Shown: positions 46,715-53,046 of the stretch, piece after piece | How the letters are laid out: the number at the start of each line of letters is the position of its first letter | Position numbering within the stretch: position 1 is the first letter of the stretch | Assembly (NCBI GenBank): GCA_018711625.1 | Contig: DVID01000028.1 | Coordinates: 1 to 53,046, forward strand | Length of the DNA stretch: 53,046 nucleotides | Source: Candidatus Limicola stercorigallinarum | GTDB lineage: Bacteria > Actinomycetota > Coriobacteriia > Coriobacteriales > Coriobacteriaceae | Direction: 5' to 3' | The notes under the pieces: model-generated | What the model was told of the DNA's origin: nothing | The model's database searches: none | Seen by the model: the letters and a program-made list of their open reading frames with translations, nothing else | Position numbers and translations under genes: made by a program

Positions 46715-47383
46715 TCAGGAGTTATCAGCCAAAATCTGAGCAGCCTCGTCTGGAGTTGGAATGGTGTCCGTATCATATTCTGTTCTCACGTCATTGTTGG
46801 GCACACCATGGATTCGAATTGTAAATGCATTTCTATCAATATACGCTTCAACGCCAACACCAACTAATTTGGCAATGCCGTTATCGGGGGTGAACGATGC
46901 GGCAATTGAGGCGAATAGCTCACCTTGCGGGTTAGTAACCATCTCATACCCGTTGGTGTGATACCCCATTTTGCTCATTTCGTACTGCAAGCGACTAGGG
47001 ATATCATCCTCCCAATAAGCATATGCCTCAGACAGGGTATCGAAGCCGCACGAGTTGGCGAACTCGCTCACAGACAGGCCGTCCGTATATGCCTCTGCGT
47101 CCTCGTACGCCTGGATCTTATCGGTGTCTGGGTCGGTCGACGTGGTGGCAGTGGTCTCGTCGGCAGCGCTGTTGGGAGCGGAAGCCTCAGCACTGGGTGC
47201 ATCCGTACCAGTCGAGCCTGCCTGATCGCAGCCAACCAGCGCCACAGAGCCGGCAACCGCTGCCACCAACGCGGCACCCGTAACAAAAATGCGCCCGAAG
47301 CGGCGCTTGTATCCAGCCTCGCGCGCGCTGATGTCGACGTGCTCCTCGGAAGGATTCTTTGCCGGGTTGATACGTTTGTTCAT
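46715..47383 (-). CDS. Putative lipoprotein with unusually long N-terminal tail
   Basis: A 222-residue secreted protein. A hydrophobic stretch IFVTGAALVAAVAGSVALVG ends in Cys52 with a lipobox-like LVGC, followed by a Ser/Thr/Ala/Asp-rich linker and a domain of about 130 residues with FANSCGFDTLSEAYAYWEDD. The signal is preceded by about 31 hydrophilic residues, longer than a normal lipoprotein signal; the protein may instead be a type II membrane-anchored protein. The function is unknown. The ATG at 47383 follows a GGGGGA-rich site. Confidence 0.7.
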   Translation of the reverse strand: MNKRINPAKNPSEEHVDISAREAGYKRRFGRIFVTGAALVAAVAGSVALVGCDQAGSTGTDAPSAEASAPNSAADETTATTSTDPDTDKIQAYEDAEAYTDGLSVSEFANSCGFDTLSEAYAYWEDDIPSRLQYEMSKMGYHTNGYEMVTNPQGELFASIAASFTPDNGIAKLVGVGVEAYIDRNAFTIRIHGVPNNDVRTEYDTDTIPTPDEAAQILADNS

Positions 47384-47481
47384 TCCCCCACCATCCCTTT
47401 CCGCCCCATGTGGCAAAAGCGACTATCCGTCAACTTGCCACCATGGTAACCCCCTACAAGCGCGGCGTCAGTAAAAAGAGC

Positions 47482-47510
47482 GGATGAAATGAACCCATCC
47501 CCAATCATCC
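47482..47510 (+). repeat. Dispersed hairpin repeat, copy 7
   Basis: GGATGAAATGAACCCATCCC then CAATCATCC. Its right end supplies the stop codon of the small HTH gene on the minus strand. Confidence 0.7.
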
Positions 47511-47642
47511 AGCATTCTCGGGAATAACCCAGGTCTTGCCAATCAACTCGGCACCAGGAACGCGCCCTTCCGCACAGTAATTGCGAGCCGTTCGCTCGGA
47601 AACTCCCCAGAGTCGCGCCATCTCGGCAACCGTAAAAGCCAA
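47505..47642 (-). CDS. Small HTH (excisionase/MerR-like) protein, likely truncated
   Basis: Forty-five codons from a TTG at 47642 behind GGAAGGTGG: the product starts with a helix-turn-helix, MARLWGVSERTARNYCAEGR, and continues PGAELIGKTWVIPENAG before TGA. This fits the HTH_17/excisionase group (Y-C-x-x-G-R-[IV]-P-G-A), which usually has a further basic tail; that tail is missing because repeat copy 7 begins here. Nested palindromes upstream (47660-47716) suggest it binds its own promoter. Confidence 0.65.
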   Translation of the reverse strand: MAFTVAEMARLWGVSERTARNYCAEGRVPGAELIGKTWVIPENAG

Positions 47643-47659
47643 AGCACACCACCTTCCGG

Positions 47660-47716
47660 TATCGGCAAAATAAATCGATTTTTTATCTCTAGATAATCCA
47701 GTTTAGTTTGCCGATA
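47660..47716. promoter_or_regulatory. Nested palindromes upstream of the small HTH gene
   Basis: Perfect 10-bp arms TATCGGCAAA (47660-47669) and TTTGCCGATA (47707-47716) enclose an AT-rich region that itself contains TTATCTCTAGATAA (47683-47696). This looks like an operator with two half-sites around a promoter. Confidence 0.6.
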
Positions 47717-47746
47717 GCGGAACCTTCATCAGCCAAAGGCACCGCG

Positions 47747-48094
47747 CTACTCGTTGATGCCAGCCACCTGGTCGAGGCGCATCGCTATGAGCCGGCGACG
47801 GCCTTTCTTGGTGGTTGCCTCCATAAGCACCCACTCGTCATCCACGTCGACCACCGTGCCGGCAAGCTCCACAACGTTGCCGCCCAGCTCGTTCACGACC
47901 GCATGGGCATCAGCCAGGTTGAGGGTACACGGCGTACCCACACGCTCGCGCAGGAGGTCGCGCAGGCCTTTTTGTCGACGTCCTTCCGCCTCAGGCCGCG
48001 CAAGACGGCGTATCTCCTTCTTGGTAGGCATGGCGGCCATGATGTATATGACGAGCACGAACGTGACCATGCTAAAGGCATCGTACACATCCAT
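47747..48094 (-). CDS. Small membrane-anchored protein
   Basis: A 115-residue protein with one N-terminal membrane helix (MVTFVLVIYIMAAM), a basic stretch (TKKEIRRLARPEAEGRRQK) and a small beta-rich domain (GTVVDVDDEWVLMEATTKKG). No family is recognised; the layout recalls helper proteins of membrane-linked regulators. It starts 3 bases after the stop of an XRE regulator, so the two form an operon and probably work together. Confidence 0.75.
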   Translation of the reverse strand: MDVYDAFSMVTFVLVIYIMAAMPTKKEIRRLARPEAEGRRQKGLRDLLRERVGTPCTLNLADAHAVVNELGGNVVELAGTVVDVDDEWVLMEATTKKGRRRLIAMRLDQVAGINE

Positions 48095-48097
48095 GGC

Positions 48098-48553
48098 TCA
48101 CGCCTCCCCATCAACCGATATGGCGCAAACGTCCGCCAGGTCGATGAGCTGGATCGTCTGCGCAGACGTAACCTTGGGCTTGCCGAGCGTGGCAGTCTTG
48201 ACCGTGCACGACACACGAAGCCACCCCTCGGTCACGTCAAGGATTGTTGCATCGGGCATCATCTGATCCGCATGCTCGATCGTGCCCTTCTTGCCCACGA
48301 GCGCCCGTAGTACATGCAGGTCGCGCGGGCGCGCACCGCGCCCGGAGCTCACCACGCCCACCTCGTTGCTCACCAAGTCATCGAGCGTCACGCCGTAAAG
48401 ACGAGCAAGTTCTGCCGCTTTGTCGAGCGCGGGCGAGCCTTGCCCAAGCTCCCAGTTGCTAACCGTCTGGCGCGCCACGCCAATAGCCGTAGCAACTTCC
48501 TGCTGGCTCATACCTGCACCTCGGCGAAGCGCCGCAAGCTTCTCGTTGAGCAT
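48098..48553 (-). CDS. XRE-family regulator
   Basis: The 151-residue protein has an N-terminal HTH_3 (LRRGAGMSQQEVATAIGVAR, then QTVSNWELGQGSPAL) and a C-terminal domain of about 70 residues that resembles, in its strand-rich pattern (TILDVTEGWLRVSCTVKTAT), the domain of the following membrane-anchored protein. This suggests a paired sensor or a heteromer. The ATG at 48553 follows GGAGGAGGG. First gene of a two-gene operon. Confidence 0.88.
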   Translation of the reverse strand: MLNEKLAALRRGAGMSQQEVATAIGVARQTVSNWELGQGSPALDKAAELARLYGVTLDDLVSNEVGVVSSGRGARPRDLHVLRALVGKKGTIEHADQMMPDATILDVTEGWLRVSCTVKTATLGKPKVTSAQTIQLIDLADVCAISVDGEA

Positions 48554-48787
48554 AGGCCCTCCTCCACAAGAACGTTGGACTGCCGCACAACAACGCTGGC
48601 GGCGTCAACCTCGCTCTCATTGTCGCAGCACGAGGAGACACAAGCCAGCAAATCCCCTTGGCAATGCTGCCAAAACGCTTGGCACGGGCACATCGGGCAT
48701 GAAATGAATGCCATGGGCGGCGGGCGTCAATCTTTCTGCGCGCCAGGCATCGCCCTTTAGGCACGCCACACAACACCTTAGATAGGC

Positions 48788-49348
48788 TCAGGGATGATAC
48801 GGGCAAGCGCCGCCTATGCATGCCGTGTTCTGCCCAGAGATCACACAGACAGAATCTGAATCGGCTAGCGGGAGCTCCACGCCAAGCGCCCGCGAGAACC
48901 ACGGCGTCGCTTCGCGCACGGCAATGCGCGCATCGCGCTTGCAACAGCGCGGAGCGCCGGCATGAGCGATCTTCTCAAGCAGATCTGCCACCATGAGCTG
49001 TGTTTCGCTCCAGCCCTCGGGTTTGAGCGGAGCGTTGCCCTGGACGATCGCGAGCGCCATACCGCACGATGCCGCGGCCCCACACACGCCCCAACGTGCG
49101 CACGAGCCGCCAGGAACACAGGACGCCCGCTCCGCCAACTCGTCGAGCTGCGACCCCAGATCCATCTCAAACCCCGCGTTTGCAGCGGAAGCGAGCAGCG
49201 CCGCACCCGTGAGCATGTGATGCACAGGGCCAAATGCCGGGCACTCCGGTGCTGCCATCAGCTCTTCCAGCACCTCCGAGGGGCACGTAGATTCACTCTG
49301 CAGACATAGCGCCTTGACCCATGCAAACTCAGTCGAAGCTCCGCTCAT
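48788..49348 (-). CDS. DUF5714-type cysteine-rich protein
   Basis: A 186-residue protein with ordered cysteines: CVPGGSCARWGVCGAAASCG, GAPRCCKRDARIAVREA and CIGGACPYHP. This matches the DUF5714 family of anaerobes, often beside radical-SAM or methyl-transfer genes; the cysteines probably bind a metal or Fe-S cluster. No such partner lies adjacent here. The ATG at 49348 follows GGGAGGGG. Confidence 0.8.
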   Translation of the reverse strand: MSGASTEFAWVKALCLQSESTCPSEVLEELMAAPECPAFGPVHHMLTGAALLASAANAGFEMDLGSQLDELAERASCVPGGSCARWGVCGAAASCGMALAIVQGNAPLKPEGWSETQLMVADLLEKIAHAGAPRCCKRDARIAVREATPWFSRALGVELPLADSDSVCVISGQNTACIGGACPYHP

Positions 49349-49457
49349 GCCGCTCCCCTCCCGCTGACGCATTCGTGTCGACCGACATCAATCTATGTAC
49401 TATATCGAAGCGGCGCCACCTTTGTTGGCTCATCGGGAGCGAACGGGCTGTTTCTTG

Positions 49458-50384
49458 CTACCGCCGGCGCTTGCCACGCCTGCGGCGCGAGCCACCGAAG
49501 CTCAACCATCCATTCCGGCGGAAGAAGATAATCTCGCAGGCAGCAATAACCAGGCACGCCACAACCACGATCGGATAACCCCACGGGCTGTCGATAAGCC
49601 CCATGTGCGGGAAATTCATGCCATACCATCCCGTGATAAACGTGAGCGGCATGGCGATAGTGGTCACGACCGTGAGCCATTGCATCACGTTGTTCTGCCG
49701 CACATCGATGCTCTCTTGATACAGGCTGTGCACCTGCAACCCATAGTCCTGCACCGATTCGAGCCGTGTGGCGAGCCTGCTGAGCTGGCGCGCGAGGGCC
49801 CGGAGCCGTGCGCGATCGGCTGGCGCCACAAAAGGAAGGCCTTCGTCGGCGAGCTCCTCGGTAAGGTCGGACATCCCCTGGTAGAACGTGTCGAGACCAA
49901 GCAGCTTGCGCGTATCACCCATCATCTTGCCGCGGTCGATGCGCACACGCCCCTCCAGAATCTGCTCTTCGAACAGCTCAAAGTCCTCATGCACGCGCGA
50001 AAGTGCAGCCGGATGATCCCGCAGCAATTCCCGCAGCACGGCGCACAGCACACCCGCCGGCCCATCAACGGGAACCTCGTCCTCAACCGCCCGATTAAGC
50101 GCGGCCGCGCACGCCTTGCCCTCGTCAACAAGCAGCAGGCGATTGGAGCCCAGTACAAACCCGAAACGCCACCCACCAGCGGGGGCAGCAACAAGCCCCG
50201 CCACGCCTGAAGCGTCGCGTTCCGCAAAGGGGATCGTCGTGTGCTCCAGCTGGGAAAATACAGCGCGTTGCTCTGATGTTAGCTCGGGAGAATGTGAAGC
50301 GTCGTGCACCACAACAACCACGGCCGCACCGTCCAGCGCGCCTGGAGCAAGACATCTGTTCGCAACATGCCAAGCTTGACCCAT
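49458..50384 (-). CDS. CorA-like divalent cation transporter
   Basis: A 308-residue CorA superfamily protein: a cytoplasmic domain with long helices (residues 120-240, LARQLSRLATRLESVQDYGL), then two C-terminal membrane helices with the selectivity motif YGMNF between them (TFITGWYGMNFPHMGL) and a basic tail SRRRRGKRRR. It transports Mg2+ or a related ion as a pentamer. The ATG at 50384 has the best ribosome spacing (GGAGG); ATG at 50390 and GTG at 50402 are alternatives. Confidence 0.9.
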   Translation of the reverse strand: MGQAWHVANRCLAPGALDGAAVVVVVHDASHSPELTSEQRAVFSQLEHTTIPFAERDASGVAGLVAAPAGGWRFGFVLGSNRLLLVDEGKACAAALNRAVEDEVPVDGPAGVLCAVLRELLRDHPAALSRVHEDFELFEEQILEGRVRIDRGKMMGDTRKLLGLDTFYQGMSDLTEELADEGLPFVAPADRARLRALARQLSRLATRLESVQDYGLQVHSLYQESIDVRQNNVMQWLTVVTTIAMPLTFITGWYGMNFPHMGLIDSPWGYPIVVVACLVIAACEIIFFRRNGWLSFGGSRRRRGKRRR

Positions 50385-50688
50385 CTGCATCGCCTCCTGC
50401 ACCGATGATAACGCCTGGCGGCAGGAAACGAGTCGATGCGCCTCCCGAATACGCTATGCGCGCCAGCGCAGGAGCAAAGGAGCGCAGGCAGCACGGCACC
50501 GAGCAGCGACGCGTGCCCACCCACGGCACAGCCCATGCACGCCGCCGTGCGCGACGCGCAACCCCCAACCACCTGTCTATGGAGACATCCTCGGTGTAGC
50601 CACTGCTCTCGCAGCACCAGCGGCAAAAATCCTCCACCTCGGTGCCGTCTGCCCTCTACACGCCTGTAGTCGAATGCTTGACGCCGCG
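50385..50688. other. Intergenic stretch with a possible decayed ORF
   Basis: About 300 bases. On the minus strand from about 50637 a frame reads EDFCRWCCESSGYTEDVSID then RWLGVARRARRRAW, which looks protein-like (a CxxC-type start) but degrades after about 40 codons and has only a GTG start without a clear ribosome site. It may be the remnant of a small gene. Confidence 0.3.
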
Positions 50689-51108
50689 TCACACAAGCGA
50701 CGCGCCGAGCGACTTGCAGGCGGCCGAAGCCTCCTCGTCGGGGTAGTCCTTGGCGATAACCGTCTCGGCTACCGTGATGCCCGCCATCTCGGCACGATCG
50801 CGCCAAAGATCCATCCACTCGCCGTCAGCCCAATCGTAGCTGCCGAACAACGCGACCTTGCGCCCCGGAAGCTCGGGCTCGACCTCATCCCACATGGGTT
50901 CGAACTCTTCACTCTCCAACTCCTCGGACCCCATCGCAGGGCACCCGAAGGCGAACGCGTCGTAATCCCCGAGCGCGGACGTGGAGAAATCCGCGCAGAC
51001 GATCACATCCGCCTCGGCACCCGCGTCGCGCGCACCCTCGGCGACAAGCTCCGCCATGGCTTCGGTGTTGCCGGTGCCGCTCCAGTACACCACCGCTATC
51101 CTGCTCAT
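50689..51108 (-). CDS. Flavodoxin
   Basis: A 139-residue short-chain flavodoxin: FMN phosphate loop VVYWSGTGNTEAMAELVAEG, AFGCPAMGSEELE and VALFGSYDWADGEWMDLW. It carries low-potential electrons in place of ferredoxin, often under iron limitation. The ATG at 51108 follows AAAGGA. It lies 62 bases after a DUF3793 gene, a frequent partner, and the operon is preceded by candidate iron-type operator sites. Confidence 0.93.
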   Translation of the reverse strand: MSRIAVVYWSGTGNTEAMAELVAEGARDAGAEADVIVCADFSTSALGDYDAFAFGCPAMGSEELESEEFEPMWDEVEPELPGRKVALFGSYDWADGEWMDLWRDRAEMAGITVAETVIAKDYPDEEASAACKSLGASLV

Positions 51109-51170
51109 ATGTTTATCCTTTCTGTTGAAGGCCGGCCCGCTGCCGGCCTGGGGTACCAAAAGACAGAGGA

Positions 51171-51923
51171 CTACGCCACCCTGTTGCCAACCGGATCGCG
51201 CGCCAAGTCAAGCAGGGACGCGCCGGCGTCGTAGAGCGCCCGCGCCCGGCGCGTGCAGCGCTTGTACCGCGCAAACCGGTACTGCGCCCCACGCACGTCG
51301 CTATACACCTTCCAGCAGCCGCAGCAGAGAAACGCGCGTCCCTCGTGCGCGATGAAACCCTGCACGTCGGCGGCGGGATATCCCAGGAAATAGCCCACCT
51401 CATGCGGAACGGCTTGCTCATCGAACCGCCTTGCAAGATGCTCTATGCAGATGGAGACGCGCTCTTCATCAAGGATTTGACCAAACGGGTCGGAATGGGA
51501 CCGCGCGGAATCGCCCCCGTCGGCGCGCCGTCTCCCCGCGTGCACGGGATACCCAAGCTGCGCGAGGTCTCGCGTGATGGCGGGATCTCCCATATGGCGC
51601 TCGACAAGCGAAGGTCGATAGGCGTACACGAGCGCGCCGAACGGTCGCCACGCGATGACGCGGCAACGCATGCCTTCGCCGGATAGCAGGTTGTCGAACC
51701 GCTCCACCACCTGCGAAAGCGCGCGGCGACGAGAGGCGCACGGATCGGCCTGCTCCGCCGGGGCATCGAGCGTCCGACACCGTTCTTTCGAACACGCGGG
51801 ACAATCCGAGACGAAGCGCCCTCGAAAGGTGAAAAGGTTGGCAGGCTTCACCCTGAAAAGCACGGGTGCGCACGACCGAACCATTGCGGCCTCAAACGAT
51901 CGAAGCGATATCGGCAGTTCCAC
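51171..51923 (-). CDS. DUF3793 family protein
   Basis: The 250-residue protein has a cysteine-containing middle (CPACSKERCRTL) and the family's C-terminal core HEVGYFLGYPAADVQGFIAH, LCCGCWKVYSD and YKRCTRRARALYDAG. DUF3793 proteins usually sit beside a flavodoxin and iron-transport genes in anaerobes, suggesting a role in iron homeostasis; the biochemical function is unknown. The start is GTG at 51923 behind AAAGGGG. The leader and start region can form a long-range hairpin (51911-51920 with 51968-51977). Confidence 0.9.
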   Translation of the reverse strand: MELPISLRSFEAAMVRSCAPVLFRVKPANLFTFRGRFVSDCPACSKERCRTLDAPAEQADPCASRRRALSQVVERFDNLLSGEGMRCRVIAWRPFGALVYAYRPSLVERHMGDPAITRDLAQLGYPVHAGRRRADGGDSARSHSDPFGQILDEERVSICIEHLARRFDEQAVPHEVGYFLGYPAADVQGFIAHEGRAFLCCGCWKVYSDVRGAQYRFARYKRCTRRARALYDAGASLLDLARDPVGNRVA

Positions 51924-51945
51924 GGCATCCCCTTTGGCCGTAAGA

Positions 51946-51961
51946 GTTAGTCTTGTTTAAC
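51946..51961. promoter_or_regulatory. Candidate operator, site 1 (GTTAG-N6-TTAAC)
   Basis: GTTAGTCTTGTTTAAC is 23 bases upstream of the DUF3793 start and matches 12 of 16 positions of the site between the ABC pair and AraC at 37794-37809. Confidence 0.45.
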
Positions 51962-51993
51962 TTACCAGAACTGCCGACGGCTTTCCATAAAAA

Positions 51994-52009
51994 GTTAGTT
52001 TTGGTTATC
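51994..52009. promoter_or_regulatory. Candidate operator, site 2
   Basis: GTTAGTTTTGGTTATC, flanked by AAAAA and TTTTT, lies 48 bases from site 1 and matches it at 13 of 16 positions. Together the two sites would bracket the DUF3793 promoter. Confidence 0.4.
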
Positions 52010-52040
52010 TTTTTGTCTCAGTCAGCGGCGCGCGCCATGC

Positions 52041-52129
52041 TTACCGGGCTGCGGTGAGCCCGCTCTCGCCCAACTCGCTCCACCGGTTTGCGATGTAGGC
52101 AGCGTGCTCGGCCATCAGGTCGTAGCCCA
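52041..52129 (-). pseudogene. C-terminal gene remnant cut at a repeat
   Basis: On the minus strand, directly after repeat copy 8, the frame reads GYDLMAEHAAYIANRWSELG and ESGLTAAR before TAA. It has the character of a protein C-terminus but no start; the family is not identified. The rest of the gene is absent, and the break coincides with the repeat. Confidence 0.5.
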
Positions 52130-52158
52130 GGATGAAACGACCCCGTCCCCATCTATCC
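52130..52158 (+). repeat. Dispersed hairpin repeat, copy 8
   Basis: GGATGAAACGACCCCGTCCC then CATCTATCC, the closest copy to consensus. It lies at the junction with the 52041-52129 remnant. Confidence 0.78.
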
Positions 52159-52207
52159 ATAGCGCCTAACCGCACGAACGGGCCGTAACAACTCGTCTCA
52201 GCATGAG

Positions 52208-52327
52208 CTATGCGCGCCAACGCCGGAGCGTGGGCAGTATCGTCCCCAAAAGCGAGGCCGCCTCGTCCGTCGTCCAGCCCATAGCTTCCGCCATGCGCGG
52301 GGCGCAGTGCTCAATCATCTCGTCCAT
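52208..52327 (-). CDS. Possible 39-residue ORF or remnant
   Basis: An ATG behind TTGAGGA starts MDEMIEHCAPRMAEAMGWTT and ends LPTLRRWRA. The frame is also open upstream toward the MmcQ/YjbR gene end (RRGRYVEDIT), so it could be a small second cistron or the tail of a lost protein. No family is recognised. Confidence 0.35.
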   Translation of the reverse strand: MDEMIEHCAPRMAEAMGWTTDEAASLLGTILPTLRRWRA

Positions 52328-52377
52328 GGTGATGTCCTCAACATAGCGTCCCCGTCGAGCAACAAACTGTTGCGCGG

Positions 52378-52761
52378 CTACTCACCGACTATCTCGCGTT
52401 GCACGCGCTTTGGCAGCTTGGCAAAAACGAGGTCATAGCTCATGTCACAGAGGCCGAGCGCAAGGTCCTCAGGCAGGTCGGAATTCAGGTCGATGGAGAT
52501 CCATGTGCGACCATCGGAGTAGTAACCAGGCAGAATAGCGTTTGGATACTCAGCTCGGAGCTCTAGGATGCGATCAGAATCGCACTTGAGCGAGAGGAGA
52601 TGACGCCCTGCGTAGGGAGCCTTTGCATCCATCCCCGCCGTAAACTCGCAGGCAAACTGCTTGCCGCCAACCCAGTACACCATCCAGCCCCACTTCTCGT
52701 GGAGCGCCTTGCTGGCGCCGGGGCGCGAGAGCAGGCGGGCGTCTATGCACGAGAAGTCCAT
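52378..52761 (-). CDS. MmcQ/YjbR family protein
   Basis: A 127-residue protein of the YjbR fold (CyaY-like, possible DNA binding): SKALHEKWGWMVYWVGGKQF, LLSLKCDSDRILELRAEYPN, ILPGYYSDGRTWISIDLNSD and LCDMSYDLVFAKLPKRVQRE. The typical P-G-Y-Y/H...W motif is present. The role is unknown. The ATG at 52761 follows GAGGAG. It is divergent from the DUF3788 gene. Confidence 0.88.
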   Translation of the reverse strand: MDFSCIDARLLSRPGASKALHEKWGWMVYWVGGKQFACEFTAGMDAKAPYAGRHLLSLKCDSDRILELRAEYPNAILPGYYSDGRTWISIDLNSDLPEDLALGLCDMSYDLVFAKLPKRVQREIVGE

Positions 52762-52873
52762 GGCGCATCTCCTCTGGTCGGGCTCACTCTCCCGATTATA
52801 CCGGGCGCGCCACCGGACCCGCCGCATCCATGGGATAATGGGGGCAACCGGAACCCGGACGAGAGGGGCGCCC

Positions 52874-53046
52874 ATGACCGCCGACGCCTACCAAGAGAGA
52901 CTCGCCGAGCTGCTCGGCCCCTCGCTCGTCGAGGTGTGGAGAGGGCTCTGCTCCGCCATCGAGGGGCGCTACGAGATGGAGCGCGCCTGGGGGCCGGGCG
53001 GAAAGCGGTGGGACCTCGAGTGCAAGTACCGCAGGGGCGGCAAGAC
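52874..53046 (+). CDS. DUF3788 family protein, 5' part
   Basis: From an ATG behind GAGAGGGG the first 57 codons read MTADAYQERLAELLGPSLVE and later KRWDLECKYRRGGKT, where the K-Y-R-[RK]-G-G-K-T pattern is typical of the DUF3788 family. The gene runs off the right edge. The function is unknown. Confidence 0.78.
   Translation, partial: MTADAYQERLAELLGPSLVEVWRGLCSAIEGRYEMERAWGPGGKRWDLECKYRRGGK

Noticed and set aside
48508-48714. Cys-rich 68-codon minus-strand frame overlapping the XRE start
   Set aside because: It overlaps the well-supported XRE gene start and lacks a ribosome site; probably chance.
30854-52158. CRISPR array from the recurring GACCCCGTCCCC motif
   Set aside because: Copies are irregularly spaced by hundreds to thousands of bases with no spacer pattern and no cas genes.

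Overview
The window looks like a chromosomal segment of a GC-rich (roughly 60 percent by eye) gut actinobacterium, most likely a Coriobacteriia member close to Collinsella. This is inference from gene content: the 5' end of a 16S rRNA gene at the left edge, a GC-rich set of sugar PTS and 6-phospho-beta-glucosidase genes, a RecJ-helicase fusion beside a Rel enzyme, several DUF families common in anaerobic gut actinobacteria and clostridia (DUF3793, DUF5714, DUF3788), a VanH-like dehydrogenase and no respiratory genes. Naming the species needs the full 16S gene.

Layout. Positions 1-2.3 kb hold the 16S start, a promoter/leader region and the translation operon infC-rpmI-rplT, in which infC appears to start at an ATA codon behind a hairpin; a tRNA-Leu(CAA) lies upstream. 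2.3-6 kb holds a transglutaminase-like protein, a class II fructose-bisphosphate aldolase and an AEC permease. 6.1-14.9 kb is one seven-gene carbohydrate operon on the minus strand: a BglG/LicR-type PRD regulator, PTS IIA, IIB and IIC of the lactose/cellobiose family, then three paralogous GH1 6-phospho-beta-glucosidases. It imports and phosphorylates a beta-glucoside, then hydrolyses it; mRNA hairpins sit between cistrons. 15.4-21.9 kb is recJ-helicase fusion, rel (ppGpp synthase/hydrolase) and a glyoxalase-II-like hydrolase. 22.3-33.9 kb is mixed housekeeping and accessory: membrane protein, MBL hydrolase, YbaK, GNAT, VanH-like D-lactate dehydrogenase, AlkD-like repair protein, an FtsX-type permease without an ATPase, a flavodoxin-ferredoxin fusion, a MIF-like tautomerase, a PD-(D/E)XK protein and an HD hydrolase.

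34-40 kb looks like an iron or porphyrin module: a heterodimeric ABC exporter-fold pair of the YbtPQ/IrtAB type, a divergent AraC regulator and a convergent ferrochelatase. A candidate operator, GTTAG-N6-CTAAC, lies between the ABC pair and the AraC gene and recurs in front of the DUF3793-flavodoxin operon at 51-52 kb, suggesting shared regulation. 40-53 kb is a mosaic of small regulator/effector pairs (XRE-membrane protein, TetR/methyltransferase with two operators, HxlR/flavin reductase, Phd/YoeB toxin-antitoxin, free-standing TipAS protein, lipoprotein, CorA transporter), broken gene ends and repeats.

The most unusual content is repetitive. (1) At least eight copies of a short hairpin repeat (consensus GGATGAAACGACCCC then GTCCCC-ATCCATCC) all lie in the same orientation, often exactly where a gene is cut off. 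(2) Three longer palindromic elements (32.7, 42.6 and 46.1 kb) share an apex sequence but have different arms; one carries perfect 26-bp terminal inverted repeats. No transposase is visible in the window, so these look like non-autonomous elements or structured RNA cassettes.
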